This document shows, piece by piece, positions 16,172 through 24,936 of a DNA stretch of 39,335 nt. Origin of the DNA: Nitrospira sp. (lineage in GTDB: Bacteria > Nitrospirota > Nitrospiria > Nitrospirales > Nitrospiraceae); contig SWDS01000004.1 in assembly GCA_005116745.1 (NCBI GenBank), positions 1 through 39,335 on the forward strand, written 5' to 3'. The translations under genes were made by a program, and so were the position numbers. Numbering within the stretch: position 1 is the first letter of the stretch; each line of letters starts with the position of its first letter. The notes beneath the pieces were generated by a model, which was given only the letters and a program-made list of their open reading frames with translations, searched no databases and was not told where the DNA came from.

Positions 16172-17275
16172 ATGCAGAAGCTCGATCAAAACTTTCTTGG
16201 GGCGATCGCCCTGTGCCTCTTACTGGCATCGTGCGGTCCGGGTCCACAAGCCGGAGGTGGGATCGGTGGGACAGGCCAGATCGCGTCGGTAGTTTCTGGG
16301 GCAATCACCGGGTTCGGCAGTGTGTTTGTCTCCGGATACGAGTACGAGACCGGCAGTACGTCGATGATGGTCGATGGGAAATCCGGCAGCCTCACTGATC
16401 TCAAAAAGGGGATGCTGGTGCGTGTTAACGCGACGGTAACGGAGCGTTACGATACACATGACGTGCTGCAGCGCGCGGCGAACACATTGCTGTACGAGGA
16501 TACGGTCGAAGGGGTCGTGCAATCGGTAGCCTCGGATGGGTCAAGCCTGGTTGACTTGGGTCAGACCGTCGCCATAACGACGTCGACGGTTGTCGATGCC
16601 AGTATTCCTGGACGTAATGTTCTCAGTCTCATGCCAGGTCGAGATCTCGTAGAGGTCAGCGGGTTTGTCACGGGGGATGGTGCGATCATGGGAACGTTCA
16701 TAGAGTTGAGAACTCTCGATATGAACACGCAGGTTCCTGACTATGAGGTCAAAGGTTTCATCAAGAACCACAATGCTGCTCAAAAAACCTTCGAGATCGG
16801 CGCCCTGACCATCGAGTACAGCGATGCGAGGTTGAACGACATGCCGGGCCAAATAAGCGGCGATGATTGGAACGGGTTGTTAGTCGATGCGACAGGAGAC
16901 CAGGTGTCGTCTGGAGACCCAGGTTCGTCCGGCGTTCGTATGAAAGCGAACCTCGTATGGCCAGAAACGCTGGGTTCAAAGGATAGTGAGAACGCCAAAG
17001 TGGAAGCATTTGTGACCCACGTACGTGATTTAAGCGACTTTTCGATGGGCATTGTCCGTGTACAGACAAGTCCCGGGACAGTATTCGAAGGCGGAACCCC
17101 GAGCGACGTTCAAGTCGGCATTCGCCTGGTGGTAAACGGTCCGTTAGTCGACGGGGTTGTGAATGCGACGAAAGTGAAGTTCGAAAGAGAAGAAGAGGAT
17201 CACGCCGAACCGACAATGGTCAATTCAACCGGCGCTCGCTTGCCTTGCGGGGATTCAACGGTCCCTGTTTGCTGA
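16172..17275 (+). CDS. DUF5666 lipoprotein
   Basis: A 367-aa predicted lipoprotein. The signal FLGAIALCLLLASC ends in a lipobox, and a glycine-rich linker (GGGIGGTGQIA) follows. At least three repeats of a small beta-barrel unit come next, with the DUF5666 pattern: GAITGFGSVFVSGYEYE...LKKGMLVRVNATV, VEGVVQSV...RDLVEVSGFV, and VKGFIKNHN...TFEIGALTIEY. The ATG at 16172 fits the signal peptide; a frame-compatible codon at 16118 would overlap the DUF6502 gene and give a poor signal. It is expected in the inner leaflet of the outer membrane or exposed in the periplasm; function unknown. Confidence 0.87.
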   Translation: MQKLDQNFLGAIALCLLLASCGPGPQAGGGIGGTGQIASVVSGAITGFGSVFVSGYEYETGSTSMMVDGKSGSLTDLKKGMLVRVNATVTERYDTHDVLQRAANTLLYEDTVEGVVQSVASDGSSLVDLGQTVAITTSTVVDASIPGRNVLSLMPGRDLVEVSGFVTGDGAIMGTFIELRTLDMNTQVPDYEVKGFIKNHNAAQKTFEIGALTIEYSDARLNDMPGQISGDDWNGLLVDATGDQVSSGDPGSSGVRMKANLVWPETLGSKDSENAKVEAFVTHVRDLSDFSMGIVRVQTSPGTVFEGGTPSDVQVGIRLVVNGPLVDGVVNATKVKFEREEEDHAEPTMVNSTGARLPCGDSTVPVC

Positions 17276-17709
17276 TTCCATGGGAGGCTAACTGTCCGCC
17301 CCTAGTCGTCTCCCGACGCAGTGACAATCATGATATAGGGCAGATCGTCTCCTCTTCGGACCTCGACTTCGAACGTTCCAGCAGAGAGGCTCCTGCCGAG
17401 GCTCGTCCTGCATCAGTGACTCACGGAAATAGTCCTAGCTGCCATCTGCAATTGCAGAAGATCGGTCCGCCGATGCTTTGGCTTGAACGTCCGATGGAGG
17501 TCGGGCCTTGATAGCTTACTGCGTCCATCCTTTCAGGGCAAGTTCTCCTCTCCGTTACATCTACATCTCACGCGCGCGCCTAGCGGTTCTGGCTCTTCCA
17601 TTGTTTTGCTCCCAAGGCGATGGCTGCACGCTCGTGCGCGTCATTCGAAGTGTATACACACGTCAGGCGGGACTGTGTACGTATCATTGCCTGTGAGACT
17701 GCGGATATG

Positions 17710-17735
17710 CAATATGGGAAAATTATCCCATATTG
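17710..17735. promoter_or_regulatory. Dyad 1, perfect 10-bp arms
   Basis: CAATATGGGA (17710-17719), six bases AAATTA, then TCCCATATTG (17726-17735). Operator-like, or a short hairpin. It is followed by GAAAAT, as is the second dyad 196 bp downstream (there after two extra bases). No gene starts within reach on either side. Confidence 0.5.
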
Positions 17736-17905
17736 AAAATTGAAGTCAATCGGGAAATGTTCATGACGGTCTCGCGGTTGTGTATGGAGCGGTTGTTCTG
17801 GTGTATGCAGTTCCCGACATGTTGTGGAGCAGCAACGCGCACGCATTGTTCGGCACGGTTCTTTCTGGCTGGGTGTCCGCCCTGGAATACGTAAGCGGTT
17901 ATAAA

Positions 17906-17925
17906 ATTGGGATAGTAATCCCAAT
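17906..17925. promoter_or_regulatory. Dyad 2, perfect 8-bp arms
   Basis: ATTGGGAT (17906-17913), AGTA, ATCCCAAT (17918-17925). It shares the GGGA...TCCC core and a following GAAAAT with the dyad at 17710. Both are followed some 30-35 bases later by TGACGGT, suggesting a diverged tandem copy of one site. Confidence 0.5.
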
Positions 17926-18118
17926 AGTGAAAATCGTGAACCCGTTTCGATTTGTGAACTGACGGTGTGTGTATCGCTCGATCCTGGTGTGCGGCTGTAG
18001 TTCTTGCCATGCGATAGTCGTATCGCGAAATGCTCTACGTATCTTCCTGGTATTCACATCCTTCGTGGATGTATGGACTCGTAACTCCTTGAGAGTATTA
18101 AGATCGTACGTCGATATT

Positions 18119-18134
18119 CGTGATGTGCGTCACG
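18119..18134. promoter_or_regulatory. CRP/FNR-like site
   Basis: CGTGA, six bases, TCACG: symmetric and matching GTGA-N6-TCAC, the core of CRP/FNR-family operators. It lies about 100 bases left of the IS remnant; any gene it once served may have been interrupted. A single match of this length can occur by chance. Confidence 0.35.
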
Positions 18135-18226
18135 CATGCATTCAGCGCGGCATCGCACTTGCGTGTAGATACTCCAAGCATGTGTTGATCAGTACTAACC
18201 GTAGAGGTGTCGAGTTATGCTTAATT

Positions 18227-18900
18227 GTTGGGTATGGAGGGAATGAGGGACGCGGCGTATGCTGATGGTCGCCCAGGATCATCAATCGTGTGGCACATAC
18301 TGGAAGGAGACGCCGTGGGAACGAAGACGGTCAACGAGTTCACGAATCCAGGGATTCCTGTTCCGGCGTCGGATGCCTTGACCGACGTGTTGCGGGAAGG
18401 GGCAAGACGAATGCTGAAGGAGGCTGTGGAAGCGGAAGTGCAGGAGTTTCTGGACCGCCATGCGCCACTGAAAGACGGCAACAACCGTCAACGGGTGGTG
18501 CGGAATGGCTATTTACCGGAACGGACGATCCAGACCGGGCTGGGGGACGTCGCCGTCACGGCGCCCCGCGTGCGAGACCGGGAGGGAGCGATCCGGTTCT
18601 CATCTCAGATCCTTCCGCCCTACCTGCGGCGCACCAAAAGTCTGGCCGAATTGTTGCCGTGGCTGTACCTCCGGGGGATCTCCACGGGAGACTTCAGTAC
18701 CGTGCTCACCAGTCTTCTGGGACAGGATGCCCCCGGGTTATCCGCCACGACGATCCAGCGACTGAAGGAGTCCTGGAAGGAAGACCACCGCCAGTGGGCG
18801 ATACGGGACCTGTCGAAGACCTACGTGTATCTCTGGGCTGAAGGCATCCATTTCAACGTCCCATCAGAAAGCGCTATTCCCTAAAGGCTGCATACCCAAC
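18227..18900 (+). mobile_element. Internally deleted IS256-family element
   Basis: A truncated IS256 (Mutator-type) transposase gene is bracketed by a 10-bp inverted repeat, GTTGGGTATG at 18227-18236 and its complement CATACCCAAC at 18891-18900. A shared AGGGAAT lies a little further inside each end. The span is 674 bp, about half of a normal IS256-family element, so the distal half of the transposase has been deleted while both ends remain. The 8-9 bases outside the ends do not match, so no target duplication is visible. It should be immobile by itself but could be moved by a related transposase. Confidence 0.7.
18315..18884 (+). pseudogene. Truncated IS256-family transposase
   Basis: From a GTG at 18315 with AAGGAG just upstream, the frame encodes about 189 residues of IS256-family transposase. 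Landmarks are DVLREGARRMLKEAVEAEVQEFL, NGYLPERTIQTGLGDV, SLAELLPWLYLRGISTGDF and LSKTYVYLWAEGIHFNV. It then runs into unrelated PSESAIP and stops. The normal protein is about 400 residues; the catalytic domain after the first acidic position is missing. That first position, normally Asp in WADGI, reads Glu here. Not functional. Confidence 0.85.
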
Positions 18901-19230
18901 ATTTGACATTATCTCAGAGGTGTCTTGTCATGCCTGGTGTGTTTACGTAGCGCCAATCATCGATCCGCGTAAGAGACAACTAAGCCAAATAAGCGTGATT
19001 GGACTGGTGCGTGTGGGGTGATCATGTTTGAAAATGATCGTATCCCGTGCAGGGATTGCTCTGTCTCTCTCTAGACATGCCCGACCGAGACGAGCCCATG
19101 CACGCCAAACAAAGGAGAGGTGGCCTGCATCTGGTGCCAGGGCAATCGGGAAGTTTCGACCTGGAATAGGCACCGCGGACTTCTTCTTTAATAACGATCA
19201 ATAGAGGTGTCCATAAGGAGGGAGGACAAC
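18901..19230 (+). promoter_or_regulatory. Upstream region of the cytochrome cluster
   Basis: About 330 bp without a gene. It contains a dyad GATCAT (19020-19025), eight bases, ATGATC (19034-19039), roughly 190 bp before the cytochrome gene. It ends in a strong ribosome binding site, AAGGAGGGAGGA. The promoter for 19231-21784 should lie here; no clear -35/-10 pair can be named. Confidence 0.45.
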
Positions 19231-19653
19231 ATGAATGTTAGACATTTGAGCCTTTCAGTGTTAGGCGCGGTGATCATGGCGTGGCCGACAGCAGTCATCG
19301 CCGGAGATTTTAAGACCCCGGTTGCTCCGGAGGAAGTCCTCAAGACGTCGAACCCGATACCGCCGACTTCAGAGGTGGTGCAGGAGGCTCCGAGCATTTA
19401 TGAAAACAAGTGCAGCAAATGTCATGGGGACAAGGGCGATGGGAAAGGGTCTGCCACGAAAGGATTGGATGTCAAACCGAGAAATTATCGGGACAAAAAC
19501 GTGATGGAGAAAATCCCGGATGGGCAACTCTTCTGGATCATCGCGAACGGGAGTGATCCGGAGGCGACTGAGATGTCCGGATACAAGAAAAAGCTCTCTG
19601 AGGAACAGATGTGGGCGCTGGTCCACTACATTCGAAAATTTACGATGCAGTAG
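19231..19653 (+). CDS. Periplasmic monoheme c-type cytochrome
   Basis: A 140-aa class I cytochrome c. Signal peptide of about 24 residues (LSVLGAVIMAWPTAVIA, cut before GDF); heme-binding motif CSKCH at 61-65 within YENKCSKCHGDKGDGKGSA; likely axial methionine at 115 (ATEMSGYKKKLSEEQ); and the usual C-terminal helix WALVHYIRKF. GGAGGGAGGA lies directly before the ATG at 19231. It is a small soluble electron carrier. It starts a three-gene unit with an outer-membrane cytochrome-barrel protein 33 bp downstream and a lipoprotein, so it may accept or donate electrons for that protein. Confidence 0.93.
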   Translation: MNVRHLSLSVLGAVIMAWPTAVIAGDFKTPVAPEEVLKTSNPIPPTSEVVQEAPSIYENKCSKCHGDKGDGKGSATKGLDVKPRNYRDKNVMEKIPDGQLFWIIANGSDPEATEMSGYKKKLSEEQMWALVHYIRKFTMQ

Positions 19654-19686
19654 TTATGAATGATGAAGACAGAGAGGGGAAACAGA

Positions 19687-20907
19687 ATGCGGATGAGAAT
19701 GTTGTTGTGTGCGGTTGTGCTGAGCGTGATGGCGTCAGGGTTATCGGCAGTCATAGCGCCAAAGACGGCAGAAGCTATTCCTGCGTTCAGTCGGCAGACA
19801 GAAAAGTCCTGTTCGACCTGTCACCAAGCTCTACCTAAGCTGAACCAAACAGGTCAAAGCTTTCGCATGAACGGATTCCGATTTCCGGAGGATAAAGAGT
19901 GGACCGATGTTCAAGATATGAAGCACGTGCCTGTCTCCGCGCGAATCATCGTAGAGGCCGAATACAACAACGCGGATGATAGCCGCCCAACGTCAAAGCT
20001 GAGCGTTGCCACGATTGAGCTTATGGCCGGAGCTCCATTGGGGAAGACTGGCATATTTTCGCCCTATGTCGATATCGGGTATGCGAATAGGACGATTGCG
20101 GTCAATCAGGCCTATGGCCAAATCAACGATCTGCTTGGCCCAACCGGACATGGCTTACTGAACGTCCGATTCGGTCAGTTTGATATCGCGCTCCCATTTC
20201 TGTCGCATTCGCAACGGGTGATCAGACAACGATACTTTGCCCAGAGCGCACTCGGTGTAGTCGGGGCTCGAGCACAGACTATCGCGCCGGCAGGGGTTCC
20301 GGTTGCAGACGAAGCATTGGAATTCTACAACACGGCTGTTGAGCTGAACGGGCAACTGCTCGGTGAGATTATCTCACATCGATACATGATCGGAATGTTT
20401 CAGCCTCAACAACTCACTGAGGTAAGCAGATTGGAGAATCCGGGCTTCTATGCAACGTATGCTGCTACGTTCTTTGATAATTACCAGATCGGAGCGATTT
20501 ACAAGCGTGATACCGTGAACAATCCGTTTCCGGGTCACCCAAACAGCAACAGGGCGTTGGACAAGTGGGGTGTCGCAGGGGAAGCAAAGATGGGGCCGTT
20601 TGTAGTCACGGCGGGGTATTTTAGAGCCGCATCCCTTGATCAGCGAGATCTTCAGAATGTGATGGTGGAGGGTTTCTATATCCCCAACAAGACGTGGGTT
20701 GTGGGCGCTCGGTGGGATCACTTGAAGCAAGAGTCGGCCCCGTCAGGCTCGCGAACGACCGCCATGATACGGTATCACATCTCTTCCAGCGTCTACATCC
20801 AAGGAGAATGGCGTGTGACGGATTCATTTAATGCGGGGCAACCCAATCCAGTGCAATTCGAACAAGACTCATTGCAAGGAAGGTTGTTTGTGAATGCCGG
20901 CTTTTAG
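19687..20907 (+). CDS. Outer-membrane beta-barrel with N-terminal heme motif (Cyc2-like fused cytochrome-porin candidate)
   Basis: A 406-aa exported protein. Signal peptide of about 30 residues (cut after AEA). The mature N-terminus IPAFSRQTEKSCSTCH has one heme motif (C42-x2-C45-H46) followed by PKLNQTGQSFRMNGFRF. The remaining ~330 residues alternate polar and hydrophobic residues in strand-like blocks separated by charged turns, with aromatic girdles, and the chain ends in Phe, as outer-membrane barrels do. This one-heme-then-barrel layout is that of the fused cytochrome-porins of which Cyc2 (outer-membrane iron oxidase) is the known member. The F-x-RQT..SC..CH..LP.LN..G..F context also resembles Cyc2, though spacing differs slightly, so orthology is uncertain. 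Start chosen at 19687 with GAGGGG upstream. Its partners are a periplasmic cytochrome and a lipoprotein. Confidence 0.72.
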   Translation: MRMRMLLCAVVLSVMASGLSAVIAPKTAEAIPAFSRQTEKSCSTCHQALPKLNQTGQSFRMNGFRFPEDKEWTDVQDMKHVPVSARIIVEAEYNNADDSRPTSKLSVATIELMAGAPLGKTGIFSPYVDIGYANRTIAVNQAYGQINDLLGPTGHGLLNVRFGQFDIALPFLSHSQRVIRQRYFAQSALGVVGARAQTIAPAGVPVADEALEFYNTAVELNGQLLGEIISHRYMIGMFQPQQLTEVSRLENPGFYATYAATFFDNYQIGAIYKRDTVNNPFPGHPNSNRALDKWGVAGEAKMGPFVVTAGYFRAASLDQRDLQNVMVEGFYIPNKTWVVGARWDHLKQESAPSGSRTTAMIRYHISSSVYIQGEWRVTDSFNAGQPNPVQFEQDSLQGRLFVNAGF

Positions 20908-20950
20908 CCCGATCTTATTCACATCAATGCGCTACACTGAGGCACGGCGC

Positions 20951-21784
20951 ATGGCTGCTTTAATCCGCATTTCCCACAGAAAATTCCAGCTGAGTATTTT
21001 AATCTTGGCCAGTGTGATGTGGCTGGTCACGAGTGCATGTTCCCTCATCCAGTCCAAGATTGTGGATGAGGTGCTGGTCGATGGCCCACAGGGGGCGGTA
21101 TTGCTTCAGAAAGCCGAGGACGGATGGTTCGGAACGGCCCATCCACTTTCCCTGAGCTCTGCGGTGGTTTCTTCTGTGTTTCAAGGCGTGCAAGTTCAGA
21201 CTTCGCTGATAGATAAGGCTCCCGGGGAGCGTGTGTTTTCCGATGAAGATATTGAGTTTCTTACCCCGTTGGTTCGTACCGCCTTGTCTAAGGCGACGAA
21301 GAGCCAGGTGGTGGGATTTCGAGTGCTGCACGACACCGAGTCTAGGCAGGAGACGACTGGGGGAATTCTGTACATCCAAGGGCGGTTACTCCATCTGACT
21401 CTCACGCACTATCGTGCACGGCAAGAAGGGACGGGTCAGGATGGTGCGCTACGTCGTCTCGCTCTTAATCCAACCGGGTTGGAGAAGCACCAAATCACGT
21501 TCAGCCCTGAGGCTGCCAGGCTGTCGAGCCGGAATGAACAACCCGATGTCACCGCTGCGACGCCATTGGCTTCACTGGTTCTTGACTATGAAACGCTGAC
21601 CGTTGGGTCGCCACGTCCGTCAACACTGAACGCAGTACCTGTTGACGAGAATCGTGAGAGTCAGGTGCCGGTCATGAAGAAGGAGACGGAGACGGAATTA
21701 GAGGCACTCAAGGAAGAGATGCGCCAACTTCAGCGGCGTCTTGATGATCTCGATCGCGGCAGGTCGCGCCCGACAACGCCGTAA
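20951..21784 (+). CDS. Lipoprotein with C-terminal coiled coil
   Basis: A 278-aa predicted lipoprotein: a hydrophobic signal LSILILASVMWLVTSAC with lipobox Cys at 30, then a ~200-residue unrecognised domain (VFSDEDIEFLTPLVRTALSKA, GGILYIQGRLLHLTLTHYR). It ends in a short coiled coil (ELEALKEEMRQLQRRLDDLDR). The start at 20951 is weakly supported by GAGG eight bases before; in-frame ATGs at 20894 and 20927 exist. It follows the cytochrome-barrel gene by 43 bp and is presumably part of the same transcript. No family recognised; anchoring or assembly of the outer-membrane partner is a guess. Confidence 0.75.
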   Translation: MAALIRISHRKFQLSILILASVMWLVTSACSLIQSKIVDEVLVDGPQGAVLLQKAEDGWFGTAHPLSLSSAVVSSVFQGVQVQTSLIDKAPGERVFSDEDIEFLTPLVRTALSKATKSQVVGFRVLHDTESRQETTGGILYIQGRLLHLTLTHYRARQEGTGQDGALRRLALNPTGLEKHQITFSPEAARLSSRNEQPDVTAATPLASLVLDYETLTVGSPRPSTLNAVPVDENRESQVPVMKKETETELEALKEEMRQLQRRLDDLDRGRSRPTTP

Positions 21785-21827
21785 GTATACCGAGCGGCTG
21801 TCGCCGAAGGAAAAAGTATTCAACGGT

Positions 21828-24800
21828 TTAGACTTCGGCCCTTGCCAGCAGCAGCGGCGATTCTTCTCGTGCGTCGCTCGGTTCCAGCGGTGAATGTTCT
21901 GCGGCAATCAGCGAATAAAAAACGGGTACGACGAAGAGGGTGAAAATCGTGCCGACGGTCATGCCGGTGACCAACACCATGCCGATACTGTTACGGGCTG
22001 CCGCACCGGGACCCATCGCCAAGACGAGGGGGAGGTGACCAAAGACAGTGGCAGCTGAGGTCATCAGCACCGGCCGCAGTCTCGTCAGCGAGGCCTCGCG
22101 CACCGCCGTCAGCCGAGAGTATCCGCGAGCCTGCAGTTGATTGGCGAACTCCACGATGAGGATGCCGTTTTTGGCGATCAATCCCACCAGCGTGATCAGC
22201 CCGACTTGGGAGTAAATATTGATTGTGGTGAGATCGAGAAAACTCACCACCAGGGCGCCGGACATTGCAAGTGGGACCGAGCCTAGCAAGACGATCAAGG
22301 GATCGCGGAAGCTCTTGAACTGAGCCGCCAGTACCAAATAGATCAGGACTACCGCGAAGCCAAGCGTGACGGTGAGCGCCGCTCCTTCCTGGCGGAGTTG
22401 CCGTGACTCGCCGGCATAGTCCATGACCACGCGCGGGCCACTTGAGGCTGCCGCGGTTTCAAGCACACGGAGCCCCTCTTCCTTGGTGAAGCCGGGTTTT
22501 AGACCTCCGAAGATGCGGACGGCGTTGCGCTGCTGGAAGCGATTCAATGCGCGCGGCGCAGTGCTTGTTTCGATATGGGTGAATGTCGACACCGGAACCA
22601 ATTGGCCGCCCGGTGTCTTGATTTTGAGATCAAGCAGTGGATCGACCGTTGCGCGATCCTTGTCCCCGAGTTGAGGAATGACCTTGTAGCTGCGGTCGAA
22701 GTAGTTGAACCGGTTGACGTACCCGCCGCCGAGCATCGTGCCCAGCTCACGACCGACTCCAGCCAGGTCGAATCCCAAATCCGCGAGCCGCTCACGATCT
22801 AACACGACGCGGGCTTGGGGGAGGTCGATTTTGAGGTCGGTGTCCACATACAAGAACTTGCCGCTCTGCCAGCCTGCGCCCAGGACGGACCCGACTGCTT
22901 CAAGCATCTGTTCGGCCGGTGCATCGCTCTGCACGATCAACTCCACGTCGTACTGACCAGGGGTGGGGAGCGGCGGGTCTAGTCTGGGGAATACACGGAG
23001 TCCCGGTATTTGCGACACCGCGCCGAACACGTCGTCGTACATCTCCTCGGTCGAGCGAGCGCGATCGTGCCAATCCTTCGCGACTACGCCGCCGAAGCCG
23101 CCCCATGCCGTGGTGAGCGACCAGGTGTAGTCCGCCCCAGGGATGGCCGTGAGGGCGTTGACGATCCGGAAGTGTTGCCGGTTGGTGGCCTGGACCGTGG
23201 AGTCCGGCGACGCTTCGAAGAAGAGGCTGATGTGGTTCTGATCTTCTACGGGAGCCAACTCTTGACGTGAGAAGTGATAGAGCGGCCAGGCTGCGAGCAC
23301 GATCAGGAGCGCGGCCACCACAACCCCCCACCGCATAGTGAGAGTGCTGTCGAGGAGCCTGGCGTAGATCCCGCGCGCTTCCTCGAAGCGCCGATTGACG
23401 AATGCCGTTAAGCGACCTTCTTTGCCTCGCGGATGGACGAATCGCGAGCTCATCACCGGCGACAGCGTGATCGCGACGACACCGGAGAGCACGACGGCCA
23501 CGGCCAGTGTGATCGCAAACTCCAGGAATAAGGAACCAGTTAGCCCGCCTTGGAAGCCGATGGGGGCATAGACGGTCGCGAGCGTGATCGTCATCGCAAT
23601 GATCGGGCCCAGCAGCTCCCGGGCGGCGGCTTGCGCGGCCTCGATTCGAGATTGGCCCAGACGCACATGCCGTTCCACGTTCTCAACGACCACGATGGCA
23701 TCGTCTACCACGAGACCGACGGACAGCACGATGGCGAGCAGGGTGAGAAGATTCAGGCTGAATCCGAACGCGGCCATGAAGAGGGCGGTTCCGATCAACG
23801 ATATCGGGATGGCCACGAGCGGCACAATGGCCGTGCGGACCGATCCCATGAACAGGAACACCACGAGGGCGACGATCAGGATCGTTTCGGATAACGTTTT
23901 GGTGATTTCCGTCAGGGCGTTCCGGATGAACATCGTGCCGTCCCAGACGAGTTTCATGTCGATATCGCTCGGGAGGGTCGGCCGGATACGTTCGATCTCG
24001 TCGCGTAGCCGGTGTCCGACGTCGATTTCGTTCGCGCCGGGCACCGACCAGATGCCGAGATACACGCCTTCCGTCTCATCGTACTTCGCAATGATCGTGG
24101 CTTCTTCGGCTTCCCGTTCGATTCGCGCGACGTCCTTGAGCCGCACGATGGCCCCGTTCCGATCGGCGACGATCAGCTCCTCAAATTCAGCCGTGGAACG
24201 AAGATCGGTGTTGGCAAGCAAGTTGACCTGGACCTGATTGCCTTTTGTGCGGCCGACCGCCGCCAAATAGTTGTTTCGACGCAGCGCGCCCTGGACGTCG
24301 CCGGGCGAGAGGTTGAGGGCCGCGAGTCGGTCAGGGTCGATCCAAATACGCATGGCGACCTGTCGCTCCCCTTCGAACGTGACTCGTTGGACGCCGGGTA
24401 ACGTTGCGAGCTGGGGTTGTAACGTGCGTAGCAGCCAATCAGTGACGGCGGGGACCGGACGCTCCGTCGAACTAAAACTCAAGTAGAACGAGGCGTAGGG
24501 TCGATCGGCTCGCTGGATCTCGATCACCGCTGGCTCGGCTTCCGGAGGCAGTTCCGATCGTACCTGCTGGAGTCGTGCGGTGACCTCTGCCAGTGCTGCC
24601 GTACTGCTGTGGTTTAATTTGAGATGGACGGTCACGGTGCTGACTCCAGCGCGGCTGGTCGATTCGACATAGTCGACACCGCTGATTGCCGAGACGACCC
24701 GTTCGATCGGCGTACTGATGAACCCACGAATAGTTTCGGCGCCGGCGCCGTAGTAGAGGGTGGTGATGACGACCAACGAGTTTTCGATCGTGGGATACTG

Positions 24801-24926
24801 CTGGACCGGGAGTGATGTCATCGCGCGCCAACCGGCAAGGAGGATGACCAGGTTGACGACGATGGCCAACACAGGATGTTTGATGAAGACGTCGGTGAAC
24901 GATGTTCGGGTCGTGTCGTGCGGCAT
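21828..24926 (-). CDS. RND efflux pump, inner-membrane subunit (HAE-1 type)
   Basis: A 1032-residue proton-driven exporter of the AcrB/MexB superfamily. TM1 follows SFTDVFIKHPVLAIVVNLVIL; the first periplasmic loop has VQQYPTIENSLVVITTLYYGA. The TM4 proton-relay pair Asp-Asp is in SVGLVVDDAIVVVENVERH, and the second half repeats the layout and ends in TLFVVPVFYSLIA. Twelve membrane helices and two large periplasmic loops are expected. The ATG at 24926 lies ten bases after the adaptor stop, so translation is probably coupled; upstream in-frame codons overlap the adaptor gene. No outer-membrane factor gene accompanies this pair. Confidence 0.95.
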   Translation of the reverse strand: MPHDTTRTSFTDVFIKHPVLAIVVNLVILLAGWRAMTSLPVQQYPTIENSLVVITTLYYGAGAETIRGFISTPIERVVSAISGVDYVESTSRAGVSTVTVHLKLNHSSTAALAEVTARLQQVRSELPPEAEPAVIEIQRADRPYASFYLSFSSTERPVPAVTDWLLRTLQPQLATLPGVQRVTFEGERQVAMRIWIDPDRLAALNLSPGDVQGALRRNNYLAAVGRTKGNQVQVNLLANTDLRSTAEFEELIVADRNGAIVRLKDVARIEREAEEATIIAKYDETEGVYLGIWSVPGANEIDVGHRLRDEIERIRPTLPSDIDMKLVWDGTMFIRNALTEITKTLSETILIVALVVFLFMGSVRTAIVPLVAIPISLIGTALFMAAFGFSLNLLTLLAIVLSVGLVVDDAIVVVENVERHVRLGQSRIEAAQAAARELLGPIIAMTITLATVYAPIGFQGGLTGSLFLEFAITLAVAVVLSGVVAITLSPVMSSRFVHPRGKEGRLTAFVNRRFEEARGIYARLLDSTLTMRWGVVVAALLIVLAAWPLYHFSRQELAPVEDQNHISLFFEASPDSTVQATNRQHFRIVNALTAIPGADYTWSLTTAWGGFGGVVAKDWHDRARSTEEMYDDVFGAVSQIPGLRVFPRLDPPLPTPGQYDVELIVQSDAPAEQMLEAVGSVLGAGWQSGKFLYVDTDLKIDLPQARVVLDRERLADLGFDLAGVGRELGTMLGGGYVNRFNYFDRSYKVIPQLGDKDRATVDPLLDLKIKTPGGQLVPVSTFTHIETSTAPRALNRFQQRNAVRIFGGLKPGFTKEEGLRVLETAAASSGPRVVMDYAGESRQLRQEGAALTVTLGFAVVLIYLVLAAQFKSFRDPLIVLLGSVPLAMSGALVVSFLDLTTINIYSQVGLITLVGLIAKNGILIVEFANQLQARGYSRLTAVREASLTRLRPVLMTSAATVFGHLPLVLAMGPGAAARNSIGMVLVTGMTVGTIFTLFVVPVFYSLIAAEHSPLEPSDAREESPLLLARAEV

Positions 24927-24936
24927 GATGATCGGT

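Larger units (their letters stand above)
17276..18226. other. 951-bp non-coding stretch rich in dyads
   Basis: No credible gene: frames here give basic or low-complexity translations without ribosome binding sites. The right two thirds are richer in A+T than the flanks and carry several inverted repeats, listed separately. A 36-codon minus-strand frame at 17302-17412 (contains GTFEVEVRRGDD and IMIVTASGDD) looks protein-like and could be a gene relic. The stretch ends at the left terminal repeat of an IS256-type remnant. Confidence 0.6.

Noticed and set aside
17780-17962. 60-codon hydrophobic plus-strand frame
   Set aside because: Contains dyad 2 within its supposed coding region, lacks a ribosome binding site and resembles no protein; treated as non-coding.
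18227-18900. Target-site duplication around the IS256 remnant
   Set aside because: The bases directly outside the two ends (GCTTAATT and ATTTGACA) do not match.
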